Assembly: GCF_037975245.1 (NCBI RefSeq)
Contig: NC_092575.1
Location: 9,270,001-9,334,000, forward strand
Origin: Apostichopus japonicus
Taxonomy: Eukaryota; Echinodermata; Holothuroidea; Aspidochirotida; Stichopodidae
DNA: 64,000 nt
Reading direction: 5' to 3'
The notes beneath the pieces are model-generated. The model was not told where the DNA came from. It searched no databases and saw only the letters and a program-made list of their open reading frames with translations. Within the stretch, counting starts at the first letter, position 1. The number at the start of each line of letters is the position of its first letter. Positions 40,725-53,021 of the stretch are shown piece by piece. Made by a program: the position numbers and the translations under genes.

Positions 40725-40918
40725 TCAAACAACTTCTGGCATATGAGAAAATTCTCCATTCAAGATTCGACGTTTCAGTTCCTTCCAAAGCAATTCTCTT
40801 TCCTTTGTAACTCCTTGTAACATGCCTCGATTTTCAAAAGCTCGTCTTGAGAGATATGGTATAACATCTTTAACAGGGCCATATGGTACGTATTTGTATA
40901 CAGCATATCCAGCTTGAC
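40725..40918 (-). CDS. PRODH: Proline dehydrogenase, last coding exon
   Basis: This exon encodes the C-terminus of mitochondrial proline dehydrogenase, the FAD enzyme that oxidises L-proline to pyrroline-5-carboxylate. The acceptor is TTATTAG at 40,919-40,920 and the stop is TGA at 40,725. It starts with the last two bases of a Gly codon, giving [15 protein letters not shown], then a [11 protein letters not shown] segment. The RRxxEN helix holds the paired arginines that bind the substrate carboxylate in this family. The tail [13 protein letters not shown] and KYVPYG fit PRODH1; the hydroxyproline enzyme PRODH2 usually has KSIPYG here. The reading frame joins the upstream exon exactly, with no damage seen. 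Confidence 0.93.
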
Positions 40919-40949
40919 CTAATAAGAAGTGTAACCAGTAAACAAAAAC

Positions 40950-41345
40950 GTTAAGTGGTTCCGATGCACAAACATATTCATAGTGTGGTAGGTCATACAT
41001 GTTATTATTTATAAACTTGTGCACACCAAAATGAACAGGGATTATCTATTGACTTAATGGGGCATCATATAAAGCAATGTATGAATTTAGTGTGATAAAT
41101 CAAATATGTCAAGGATGAAAATCATGGAACATTTGGTTGTTGTCTTGTGTTTAGAACCGTTTCTTGCCATTTGATGATTATTAATGACATAGAGATTGAA
41201 TGTCATTAAAATGTGCATATTTTGTACCAGCATGACATAAATTTTATGTTAAGCCCTGGCAATTCATGGCATGGAAACCACAAACAATCTACTCATTACT
41301 GGGCATCTACCTGCTAAGAATGACATTACCATACATAGTATATGC
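40950..41345. repeat. Dispersed repeat, copy 2 (within a PRODH intron)
   Basis: Partner of 38,449-39,290, lying in the 1.8-kb intron. It holds one copy of the segment that is amplified fivefold as 57-bp units in copy 1. A further partial relative with 'gaatattaatgaggtaaaatt' lies at about 41,555-41,680, also matching copy 1 near 38,625. Confidence 0.65.
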
Positions 41346-42736
41346 TAAATCGGACATACAGTTGCAGAGATATTGACATTTCAAGAATTTGACGGTAAGC
41401 CCTGCCCACTCAAGATTATGCATGATAACCGCACTATAAACAATAGGGATCATCTCTCATCATGACCAACATATATACCAAGTATGACATTGATTCAACT
41501 TGTGTTTGTGGAGATATTGTGTTCTTTCTTTGAAGATTTTCCATTAAGCCCCATACACTGATGAATATTAATGAGGTAAAATTGTTGTTGCAAAGAACAT
41601 TTACTTCCTACAGTATGTAGTTATATCAGCATATACAGTATGATCTAAATTGGACACACAGTTGAAGGGATAAAGGGATCTTCTACTAACTATGATCAAC
41701 ATAAATACAAAGTATTGCATATTTCCTTCTTGAGGTACAGAGTTTACAAGCTAGGGTGTCACATACACATTCACGCCAACTTGACTACATAGATTCTGAT
41801 GGATGTCGAATCATAAAAAATGATTATCAACCCACAACAGTATAAGCTAGACTAATTGTCCCATAAATCTTCTTGCAACTTACTTCCATCACATAGCAAC
41901 TGTTGTGGTACTTCCATCTAATGCTGCATTATTAGAGTTTCATTCAATCATGGCCAAACCCGTTCCAAAGTCTCAGGTGCTTATCTTACAAAGGTTTTAT
42001 TGAGCTATGTACACACTTTGGCAGATGATGAATTACAGTAAGAGAAAAGTAAAGATCCATGTCTTTAAGAGGAAAGTGTTAGGTAACAATGTTTCTGTGG
42101 CCTCAAGTTAACAGCTGTTTAGTTAAAGTTGGAATCTTGCAGATACCCCTGTTTAATATTAATTAGTTAGATAATGGTATAATAGTATTGATAGTGACTT
42201 GGTGCACCCATGGTGCAGTGAGTGACATCACAAAGTTGTAATTGTCAAACATCTCAAAAGGTATAAGGAGAATTTTTATCCCACATTTCTGTATGTTTGT
42301 GGTAGGAGCTTTAAAGAAGAAAGCAAAAGCCCTTTGGCAAGCCTTGGGGTCAAGAGAATTACAAAGTTTCTATGTTACCATTAACCATTATAAAGAGGAT
42401 ATTCCAATGCATTAGAGGTTTCAGTGACAACTAAGGTAACCTTTTAAGAAAAATATTTTGTTATCCATACTGAGCAGCATTCGTGGCCATTAAATGTGAA
42501 ATTTCAGTTTAAGTCACACATTCAATATTTGTTTCACAATAGTGCAAACATATTCTGTTTAGGTGCAGAAATCTGAAAGCAATTATTGGAAAGCAAAGAC
42601 GACGAGTTGGTAAGAACATTTGCCAATAAATTTTCATTTTTTTTTGCAAGTTTCAATACATGAAATTTATTGCACTCTTGGATTTTAATGAGACTTAAAT
42701 TTAAAACACAGACTTTAAAATTATTGTCTAACTTAC
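41346..42736. other. Rest of the 1.8-kb PRODH intron
   Basis: Contains short fragments of 'tgagatatt.tgtt' type dispersed repeats near 41,360-41,760. Otherwise nothing is seen. Confidence 0.5.
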
Positions 42737-42825
42737 CGAGTGTGAAGGAAACTTGATCACACATCCCAAAAAGTTGACCAAAATACACCAGCTGATCATT
42801 TGCACTAATATTCAGTTCTTTCATC
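42737..42825 (-). CDS. PRODH: Proline dehydrogenase, penultimate coding exon
   Basis: An 89-base exon with acceptor TTTGCAG (AG at 42,826-42,827) and donor GTAAGT (42,736-42,731). Its first base completes an AGG codon split across the intron, and its last base opens the Gly codon finished by the next exon. It encodes MKELNISANDQ followed by YFGQLFGMCDQVSFTLG. The segment matches the family's conserved YFGQLxGMCDQ motif, part of the barrel wall next to the flavin. Phases (2 in, 1 out) fit both neighbours, so the gene looks functional here. Confidence 0.93.
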
Positions 42826-44800
42826 CTGCAAATCAAACATCAAAGGGAAACATGAAATTAACTCTTTGCTAAGGTACAAGCTGAAATCCAAGTTTTACCC
42901 TAGCTATGACACAGTTTGGCATGAGATTATGTGACATACATCTTGGTTTGAACAAATTTACCACTAATTACTTTCAAAGCCTTTTCCTATTTAAAAAACG
43001 ATTCATAGATCACACTGAACTTCAATAAACGAATTATATTTAAAAGATGATGTATAATTTGGAATGCTAGCCAATAGTATTGTCTGCCACAGACAATGTT
43101 AATGCAATGTTTATTCATCTTCAAGACACTTTATAATTCCAAAGAACATCATGCAAAAAACTATAAAAAAAACAGACAGCAAGACTGCAGTGTGGTTTCG
43201 ATGATGCTACATGAATACTCTTATATGTATGTTACACGCTAGGCTGTAGCGTATAGCCAGGATAAACAACATACTTCAAAGTAGTCCAGTATAAAGCATT
43301 GAGATATGACAAACAATATTCACATTGGCAGCTGATAACTGATATGGACACTTTCCTTGTATTCAGCATACAGATTGATCTCTACCAAAGACAACAGGTT
43401 TCTTCTCAACCCTAGACAAATATTTTTTTAAAGTACTCGCTATTTGGGGACCGTGACTAATAATATACTCGCGAAGACACAAACTTCACTCGGCAGTATG
43501 ATTGCTGTTCAAGTCTCCATAGTATAGATCTACAACATCAATACTTTCTATGAACAAAGGTTAGGCACTTAGGCAGATGCATGGTCCTACGTTATTGCAC
43601 ATTGGAAAATTATGTTTCTGGGCAGTATGAAATTTAAACTTTTTCCACCAAAAGTAATTGTTGAACAAAGTAAAACATCATAAATAAGCAGCTAGACCTA
43701 CTGCATTGTCTCAAAGAGTTAAACATCTGCAAATATACCTATGAAGATAGCTTAGCTTCTGTTACATTAGGGCTTCTCAATTACTAGGCATATACTCTAC
43801 AGTAACTAGGTGTGCAGGACTCCTAAGCCTATACAGTACCTCACTGCTACTTTGAACTATTACTCAAGTCGATAAGCGAGACTTCGTACATTTTCCCAAT
43901 TATTTACCTTGTCTTTTGGCTGCAGACTGGTGCGCGAAAAATAACGCTATACTCAATACACTGCCTAAATCAAAGCTATCTTTTACCCAATGAAAATCTA
44001 AGGTAGAAAGAGCATCTTTCTTCAACTTGCAAAGTCTGGTGCTGGGTGAAAATCTCTGCAAAAATCCTAGCAGTAGTAACAACAAACTTTTTTCAAAACT
44101 CCTTCACTTGTTGTGTATTTTTCGAATTATGACTGATGGTATGTAGGTAATGCCTTAAGAAATAATTTAGGAGATGTTTGTCCACCTAATGTGTATTGGT
44201 ATTCTAACACAAAACATTTTAAACAATGCTTAATGTTAGCAGTCTACCTTCATAAACTCTACTGTGCACAGGTTGCCTGTGCATAAACTAGCTGTATTGA
44301 TACCGACGGTTCATATATTTTTGAATTGGTTGATAAATTAACATATGAACACAGCATATAAAACACATTATGTACTTTGTAAGCTCAAACCGTTCCCTCT
44401 AATAAAAATTTATTTTAGATTTTAAATGATTTTAAATGACTGCTTTCTCTGTATGTTTGTAAATGTTCCATGAAGGTTGTGAAAAATCTCTGCACATGAA
44501 AACTTCCCGTACATGATGCACATGCAGATAGCAAACCGTTTTAGACAGTTAATTTGCATTGAGATCGTCATTGATAAAAATCTAACTAGGAGACAGACTG
44601 ACAGTTAAATTTCCTAAACTGCTAGCCAATAATCCAAAGTAACTATACATCCAAACCTGAAGTTTTTATTTGGCACTGAATCTTGACAATTGCATTATAC
44701 AATGGAAAACTTTAAAAACAAAAGCAAATATATTATTACTGATGATACAGTGATATCGTCCATTCCAATAACAAAGCTGTATGTACAAAGAGTACACCTT
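42826..44800. other. PRODH intron, right-hand unique part
   Basis: AT-rich intronic DNA with no repeat array. The only coding-like spot is an open stretch on the minus strand at 43,908-44,055 with splice-like borders; it is discussed separately and is not needed for PRODH. Confidence 0.5.
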
Positions 44801-45260
44801 TTTGCACACAATTTGAACACTAGTGACCCCAAATGACCTTCACAAAACATTAGGCTGCTTGAACTTAAAATGTCACTACTACTTACTAAATATGAAATTG
44901 TTCCAAGCTTCCCTTCTTGAGATATCGTGTTTACAAGATTTTCATAAATTGACCACTAGGGACCCCAAATGACCTCCACAAAGAACACCAAAACAATAGG
45001 CTTCTTGAACTTAATGTGTCACAACTACATACTAAATATGAGATTGTTCCAATGTTCCCTTCTTGAGATATAGTGTTTACAAGGTTTCACAATTTGACAT
45101 CTGGTTACTCCAAATGACCTTTGACCTCCACAAAAACAATAGGCTTAACATAACGTCCCCTGAAAACAATAGGCTTCTTCTACTCAATGTGGTACTCCTA
45201 CACACCAAATATGAGCTTGGTCCAATGTTCCCTGCTTGAGACATCCTGTTACCAAGCAAG
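44800..45260. repeat. Three diverged tandem copies of a dispersed repeat (~140 bp)
   Basis: The same order of words recurs three times: 'ccccaaatgacct', 'ccacaaa', 'ataggcttcttgaactta', 'tcac.actac', 'actaaatatgag.ttgttcca', 'cccttcttgagatat', 'gtttacaag'. Copies start near 44,820, 44,945 and 45,085. The last contains TGACCTTTGACCT at 45,115-45,127. The end of the third copy ('accaagcaaggcatcacatacacagcac') leads straight into the 22-bp array. Confidence 0.75.
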
Positions 45261-45285
45261 GCATCACATACACAGCACAACTCAG

Positions 45286-48200
45286 CAAGGGGATCAGCAC
45301 ACCTGACCAAAGGGGATCGAAACACCTTACCAAGGGGATCAGCACACCTTACCAAGGGGATCAGCACACCTTATCAAGGGGATCAGCACACCTCACCAAG
45401 GGAATCAGCACACCTGACCAAAGGGGATCAGCACACCTGACCAAGGGGATCAGCACACCCGACCAAGGGGGATCAGCACACCTCACCAAGGGAATCAGCA
45501 CATCTGACCAAAGGGGATCGACACACCTTACCAAGGGGGATCAGCACACCTGACCAAGGGGATCAGCACACCTCACCAAGGGGATCAGCACACCTCACCA
45601 AGGGAATCAGCACACCTGACAAAGGGAATCAGCACACCTTACCATGGGGGATCGGCACACCTGACCAAGGGAATCAGCACACCTGACCAAAGGGGATCAG
45701 CACACCTGACCAAAGGGGATCGACACACCTTACCCAGGGGGATCAGCACACCTGACCAAGGGGATCAGCACACCTGACCAAGGGGATCAGCACACCTTAC
45801 CAAGGGGGATCAGCACACCTGATCAAGAGGGATCAGCACACCTCACCAAGGGAATCAGCACACCTTACCATGGGGGATCGGCACACCTGACCAAGGGAAT
45901 CAGCACACCTGACCAAAGGGGATCAGCACACCTGACCAAAGGGGATCGACACACCTTACCCAGGGGGATCAGCACACCTGACCAAGGGGATCAGCACACC
46001 TCACCAAGGGGATCAGCACACCTTACCATGGGGGATCGGCACACCTGACCAAGGGAATCAGCACACCTGACCAAAGGGGATCAGCACACCTGACCAAAGG
46101 GGATCGACACACCTTACCCAGGGGGATCAGCACACCTGACCAAAGGGATCAGCACACCTGACCAAGGGGATCAGCACACCTTACCAAGGGATCAGCACAC
46201 CTGACCAAGGGGATCAGCACACCTGACCAAGGGGATCAGCACACCTGACCAAGGGGGATCAGCACACCTCACCAAGGGAATCAGCACATCGACCAAAGGG
46301 GATCGACACACCTTACCAAGGGGGATCAGCACACCTGACCAAGGGGATCAGCACACCTCACCAAGGGGATCAGCACACCTTACCATGGGGGATCAGCACA
46401 CCTGACCAAGGGGATCAGCACACCTGACCAAGGGGGATCAGCACACCTTACCAAGGGAATCAGCACACCTGACCAAAGGGGATCGACACACCTTACCAAG
46501 GGGGATCAGCACACCTGACCAAGGGGATCAGCACACCTCACCAAGGGGATCAGCACACCTCACCAAGGGAATCAGCACACCTTACCATGGGGGATCGGCA
46601 CACCTGACCAAGGGAATCAGCACACCTGACCAAAGGGGATCAGCACACCTGACCAAAGGGGATCGACACACCTTACCCAGGGGGATCAGCACACCTGACC
46701 AAGGGGATCAGCACACCTCACCAAGGGGATCAGCACACCTTACCATGGGGGATCGGCACACCTGACCAAGGGAATCAGCACACCTGACCAAAGGGGATCA
46801 GCACACCTGACCAAAGGGGATCGACACACCTTACCCAGGGGGATCAGCACACCTGACCAAGGGGATCAGCACACCTCACCAAGGGGATCAGCACACCTTA
46901 CCAAGGGATCAGCACACCTGACCAAGGGGATCAGCACACCTGACCAAGGGGATCAGCACACCTGACCAAGGGGGATCAGCACACCTCACCAAGGGAATCA
47001 GCACATCGACCAAAGGGGATCGACACACCTTACCAAGGGGGATCAGCACACCTGACCAAGGGGATCAGCACACCTCACCAAGGGGATCAGCACACCTTAC
47101 CATGGGGGATCAGCACACCTGACCAAGGGGATCAGCACACCTGACCAAGGGGGATCAGCACACCTTACCAAGGGAATCAGCACACCTGACCAAAGGGGAT
47201 CGACACACCTTACCAAGGGGGATCAGCACACCTGACCAAGGGGATCAGCACACCTCACCAAGGGGATCAGCACACCTCACCAAGGGAATCAGCACACCTG
47301 ACCAAGGGAATCAGCACACCTTACCATGGGGGATCGGCACACCTGACCATGGGAATCAGCACACCTGACCAAAGGGGATCAGCACACCTGACCAAAGGGG
47401 ATCGACACACCTTACCCAGGGGGATCAGCACACCTGACCAAGGGGATCAGCACACCTCACCAACGGGATCAGCACACCTTACCAAGGGGGATCAGCACAC
47501 CTGACCAAGGGGATCAGCACACCTCACCAACGGGATCAGCACACCTTACCAAGGGGGATCAGCACACCTGACCAAGGGGATCAGCACACCTGACCAAGGG
47601 GGATCAGCACACCTGACCAAGGGAATCAGCACACCTGACCAAAGGGGATCGACACACCTTACCAAGGGAGATCAGCACACCTGACCAAGGGGATCAGCAC
47701 ACCTCACCAAGGGGATCAGCACACTTTACAAAGGGGGATCAGCACACCTTACCAAGGGGATCAGTACACCTGACCAAGGGAATCAGCACACCTGACCAAG
47801 GGGGATCAGCACACCTCACCAAGGGAATCAGCACACCTGACCAAAGGGGATCGACACACCTTACCAAGGGGATCAGCACACCTTACCATGGGGGATCAGC
47901 ACACCTGACCAAGGGGATCAGCACACCTGACCAAGGGGGATCAGCACACCTCACCAAGGGAATCAGCACACCTGACCAAAGGGGATCGACACACCTTACC
48001 AAGGGGGATCAGCACACCTGACCAAGGGGATCAGCACACCTCACCAAGGGGATCAGCACACCTCACCAAGGGAATCAGCACACCTGACCAAGGGAATCAG
48101 CACACCTTACCATGGGGGATCGGCACACCTGACCATGGGAATCAGCACACCTGACCAAAGGGGATCAGCACACCTGACCAAAGGGGATCGACACACCTTA

Positions 48201-50440
48201 CCCAGGGGGATCAGCACACCTGACCAAGGGGATCAGCACACCTCACCAACGGGATCAGCACACCTTACCAAGGGGGATCAGCACACCTGACCAAGGGGAT
48301 CAGCACACCTGACCAAGGGGCATCAGCACACCTGACCAAGGGAATCAGCACACCTGACCAAAGGGGATCGACACACCTTACCAAGGGAGATCAGCACACC
48401 TGACCAAGGGGATCAGCACACCTCGCCAAGGGGATCAGCACACTTTACCAAGGGGGATCAGCACACCTTACCAAGGGGATCAGCACACCTTATCAAGGGG
48501 ATCAGCACACCTCACCAAGGGAATCAGCACACCTGACCAAAGGGGATCAGCACACCTGACCCAGGGGGATCAACACACCTTACCAAGGGGGATCAGCACA
48601 CCTGACCAAGGGGATCAGCACACCTCACCAAGGGGATCAGCACACCTCACCAAGGGAATCAGCACACCTGACCAAGGGAATCAGCACACCTTACCATGGG
48701 GGATCGGCACACCTGACCATGGGAATCAGCACACCTGACCAAAGGGGATCAGCACACCTGACCAAAGGGGATCAGCACACCTGACCAAAGGGGATCGACA
48801 CACCTTACCCAGGGGGATCAGCACACCTGACCAAGGGGATCAGCACACCTCACCAACGGGATCAGCACACCTTACCAAGGGGGATCAGCACACCTGACCA
48901 AGGGGATCAGCACACCTGACCAAGGGGGATCAGCACACCTGACTAAGGGAATCAGCACACCTGACCAAAGGGGATCGACACACCTGACCAAAGGGGATCA
49001 ACACACCTTACCAAGGGGTATCAGCACACTTTACAAAGGGGATCAGCACACCTTATCAAGGGGATCAGCACACCTCACCAAGGGAATCAGCACACCTGAC
49101 CAAGGGAATCAGCACACTTACCATGGGGGATCGGCACACCTGACCAAGGGAATCAGCACACCTGACCAAAGGGGATCAGCACACCTGACCCAGGGGGATC
49201 AACACACCTTACCAAGGGGATCAGCACACCTGACCAAGGGGATCAGCACACCTGACCAAGGGGGATCAGCACACCTGACCAAGGGAATCAGCACACCTGA
49301 CCAAAGGGGATCGACACACCTTACCAAGGGAGATTAGCACACCTGACCAAGGGGATCAGCACACCTCACCAAGGTGATCAGCACACCTGACCAAGGGGGA
49401 TCAGCACACCTCACCAAGGGGATCAGCACACCTTACCAAGGGGGTTCAGCACACCTGACCAAAGGGATCAGCACACCTGACCAAGGGGATCAGCACACCT
49501 GACCAAGGGGGATCAGCACACCTCACCAAGGGAATCAGCACACCTGACCAAAGGGGATCGACACACCTTACCAAGGGGGATCAGCACACCTGACCAAGGG
49601 GATCAGCACACCTCACCAAGGGGATCAGCACACCTTACCAAGGGGGATCAGCACACCTGACCAAGGGGATCAGCACACCTGACCAAGGGGATCAGCGCAC
49701 CTGACCAAGGGAATCGACACACCTGACCAAGGGGGATCAGCACACCTCACCAAGGGAATCAGCACACCTGACCAAAGGGGTTCGACACACCTTACCAAGG
49801 GAGATCAGCACACCTGACCAAGGGATCAGCACACCTCACCAAGGGGATCAGCAAACCTTACCATGGGGATCAGCACAACTGACCAAGGGGATCAGCACAC
49901 CTGACCAAGGGGGATCAGCACACCTCACCAAGGGAATCAGCACACCTGACCAAAGGGGATCGACACACCTTACCAAGGGGGATCAGCACACCTGACCAAG
50001 GGAATCAGCACACCTGACCAAGGGAATCAGCACACCTTACCATGGGGGATCGACACACCTGACCATGGGAATCAGCACACCTGACCAAAGGGGATCAGCA
50101 CACCTGACCAAAGGGGATCGACACACCTTACCCAGGGGGATCAGCACACCTGACCAAGGGGGTCAGCACACCTCACCAAGGGGATCAGCACACCTTACCA
50201 AGGGGGATCAGCACACCTGACCAAGGGAATCAGCACACCTCACAAAGGGAATCAGCACACCTTACCATGGGGGATCGGCACACCTGACCAAGGGGATCAG
50301 CACACCTGACCAAGGGGATCAGCACACCTGACCAAGGGAATCAGCACACCTTACCATGGGGGATCGGCACACCTGACAAAGGGGATCAGCACACCTTACC
50401 AAGGGGATCAGCACACCTGACCAAGGGGGATCGGCACACC
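45286..50440. repeat. Intronic minisatellite, ~22-bp units, ~234 copies
   Basis: Tandem units of 21 to 23 bp with core GATCAGCACACCTGACCAA plus a G-run of variable length. Variants have GAATC, GATCGG or GATCGACA at the front and CTTACC or CTCACC in the middle. Variants recur as ordered blocks; for example 'TTACCATGGGGGATCGG' is followed by the same four or five units at about 45,640, 45,870, 46,025, 46,575, 46,740, 47,320 and 48,100. The array fills most of the 7.7-kb PRODH intron and ends about 90 bases from the donor of the upstream exon. Apparent open frames in it are repeat artefacts. Confidence 0.97.
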
Positions 50441-50530
50441 AAGTATGTCCTTCAACCAATGAGTTATCATTACTACTGATAATAGAAGAATACAATCTCA
50501 AACTGAGTGTAGTCTCCGCAAATTTAATAC

Positions 50531-50805
50531 CTATTCACCGCAATCCTTATAGTATCTTCATTGTGTGATGCTACCATTACATTAATCTTTGGTCGGGATG
50601 AGATTTCATTCAAGATCATGTCTAAACATCCATGATAACACTGGCTGGTAGCATCATAGTCCTGATTGATAGGGTCTAGGTAACCAATTTCTTGGGCTCG
50701 TTTGCGCTCCTGGTCCATATAAGCACCTCTGACAAGCTTGGATCCAAACCAGAAATCCTCCCTCTTTGAAAGCTCCAAATCTAAGCATAAGTTGTTGCTG
50801 CATTG
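50531..50805 (-). CDS. PRODH: Proline dehydrogenase, internal coding exon
   Basis: A 275-base exon with acceptor TGTCCTCAG (AG at 50,806-50,807) and donor GTATTA (50,530-50,525). It begins in frame directly after the upstream exon (…CYLK then QCSNNLCLDLEL). It carries FWFGSKLVRGAYMDQER, whose LVRGAY contributes to the flavin and proline site in this family, then EIGYLDPINQDYDAT and VMVASHNEDT, all strong PRODH landmarks. It ends in a split AGG codon (phase 2) completed by the next exon. The frame has no stops. The neighbouring introns are filled by large tandem arrays, the closest of which begins about 90 bases downstream of this exon's donor. Confidence 0.95.
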
Positions 50806-51989
50806 CTGAGGACAGAAGCAGAGAGATATTATCATCATTGCACACCTAATAGCTTCGAGTGGAGGGTACTGTTAGTGGATCTTGCCCAGAGCTTGATTAA
50901 TACTTAGACTATGAATAAGAGGCTGATCACTCCAATCAAGATGAAAAGTTTCAGTTGATTTCTGTTGATTCAATGTCTTCTCTCAAACTAATGTTGAATC
51001 ATGCAAGATGACAAAAATCACAAAGTTTCAATCATGTTTATTTAAATTGTCCGCACTTGATTGAACCTCATCCAGACCCTTCTCATACTGTATGACTATC
51101 ATACCAGATCTAAAACAAAGTCCCTATGGCTTAGAAAGGTGGCATTGAGCCGTGGCAGAGGTCACTATGATGGGATGTTTTGTACAGCCTGATTCAAGTA
51201 AGCACATGAGTGCTGAACAACTGCGGATGAATCTCATTGTTCTATGATTACATGTGGTTTGAGTAAAAATAAATTGTTAACTTTCTCTTTATAGCTGAGC
51301 ATGAGAGGAGTAACACATTCCAAGGATGCATGGTGCTGAGTAATAAAGAAAAGGAACTTGACATTTTGACTGAATTTTTAAAAAGTTTTGAAAACATTTG
51401 CATATCAGTAACAAAAACTGACACAATTGACCCAGAGTTGTTTCCTGATTTCTTTACTGTTTGTGCCAACAATGTTTCTAGCCGGTTTCGTTTTGATGGA
51501 ATTCATGATCGAGCAATTTTTTGACCCGTTCTCTGAAAAGGGAAATTCCAGAAAGTACCAAATGCTTGTGATAGATTTCAATACATTGACCTGGGTCAAG
51601 TTGCTTTAATTGCAACTGGGCTGGATGCCTCCCACACTGGAATGAATTCCAAGGACAAGTAAGATGCATTGGAAATCAGCACACGATTTAACTTTAAGAT
51701 GAAGTTAGCAGTAACAACAGTTGTCGACTTGTTGACCTGTGCCGGAGTTAACATGTATTGTGAAGGGAAGGTTTGGGAGTGATTGGGGCATATAAAACTT
51801 TACTTTTGCAGAGAAGAGCACCATTGATTATTATCATATTGATCTCCTGATATCTTTCCGAACATCAAACATTTTGAATTGACACTTTTGATAAGTTAAT
51901 GTCAGATAATCATAATCCTATGTGTTGACATTGAAGGCGATTCATATTGAACGTCAACTGAGCCAATATCTGGTTTTGAGGTGAACATG
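50806..51989. other. PRODH intron, part next to the acceptor
   Basis: AT-rich DNA. One plus-strand open frame at about 51,291-51,524 follows an acceptor-like CTTTATAG and starts LSMRG or AEHERS depending on frame. The longest version (51,330-51,524) matches nothing I recognise. It could be decayed transposon sequence belonging to the LINE remnant just downstream. Confidence 0.35.
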
Positions 51990-53018
51990 GGAGTAGTACC
52001 ACTAAAATTGTGTGGGAGAGTGGTACAAAACATGATTTCGAAACCACTGATGTTGAAAAAATTGTACATGAAATTGATTTGATAAAAGGTTCCAATATTT
52101 CCTAAGAACAAACAGATTATTTGTCCAATAATGTGAAGAGACTATTCCACGACACCAATGAGAGAGCAGGTTTGAAGAAGAAGCAACCAATTAGAAATTA
52201 ACTGGTAAACATTCCAATTAATAAATGGTTTAACAATGAAAGCAAATTAGCTAGGGCAAAGCACAGTAAATCTACGTATGCACACAAAATTAACAAATGC
52301 GATATACCTAGACAAGAGCTCCGAATTCTCTGCAAGCAATATAAGAAAAAGTTTAAAAAAGCAAAATCCAATTATTTACCAATTTACAAAACAAAAAGAG
52401 AAAAATGAAAAAAAAATGAAAATCAAAGTATTGGGAAAATCTTAATAAGGCCAGTTCATCGCAGAAATGTATCCCCAAGTGACTAAGCATGTGCATATTA
52501 ATGTATCTCCAGCTTTAAGTACCATGACCTCTGCTGTTTATGAGGATTTGCATGGTGTTATAATGGAAGGAGAAGTTACTGCAAAAATTAGAAAACTTAA
52601 AAAGTAGAAAATCTTCTGGGGTTGATCAAATTATAAATAAATTTTTAAATCATAGCCTAGTTATTGTTGTCCAGTTGATTATCAAACTGTCCAATGCTGT
52701 ACTGGCCTCTGGAGCACTGCCCTTGGACTGTACAACTGGATGAACATAGTCATTATTTAAAGGGAAAGGTATGCCTAATGTTATTGACAATTATTGGGGT
52801 ATTACATTGCCCTTTTCAGTTGCATGAGTAAACTATGAGCTGTTATATTACAAAAGCGTAGTAGGAACTACTTAAAAAATACTGGGACCTTAGGGGATGA
52901 GTAAGCGGGTTTCAGCGCGAATCATGTCCCATTAGACAATATTTTTGCGTGGTTTTCAATCATAGATATCTATTTGATTAAAAGAAATATATCTTTGTGC
53001 CTTCATCCACTACAAGAT
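51990..53018 (+). mobile_element. Decayed non-LTR retrotransposon (LINE) fragment
   Basis: Plus-strand conceptual translation, with several frameshifts and stops, shows the usual order of a LINE ORF2 middle section. A lysine-rich linker after the endonuclease contains WFNNESKLARAKHSK near 52,220 and KQYKKKFKKAKSNYL. Then comes the reverse transcriptase N-terminal part: KSRKSSGVDQIINKFLN near 52,600, LFKGKGMPNVIDNYWGITL near 52,755-52,815 and AGFSANHVPLDNIF near 52,905. The sequence stops before the catalytic YxDD motif, where the 40-bp array begins. The copy is dead and lies antisense to PRODH. The clade (CR1, L2, RTE or related) cannot be set by eye. Confidence 0.8.
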
Positions 53019-53021
53019 TTG

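Noticed and set aside
45236-45553. Plus-strand open frame over the start of the intronic array
   Set aside because: It is made almost wholly of 22-bp repeat units and stops once the phase changes.
45286-50440. Relation between the intronic 22-bp unit and the large 22-bp satellite
   Set aside because: Both contain GATC and GCACA words and share a length, but no alignment in either orientation holds over more than a few bases; treated as independent.
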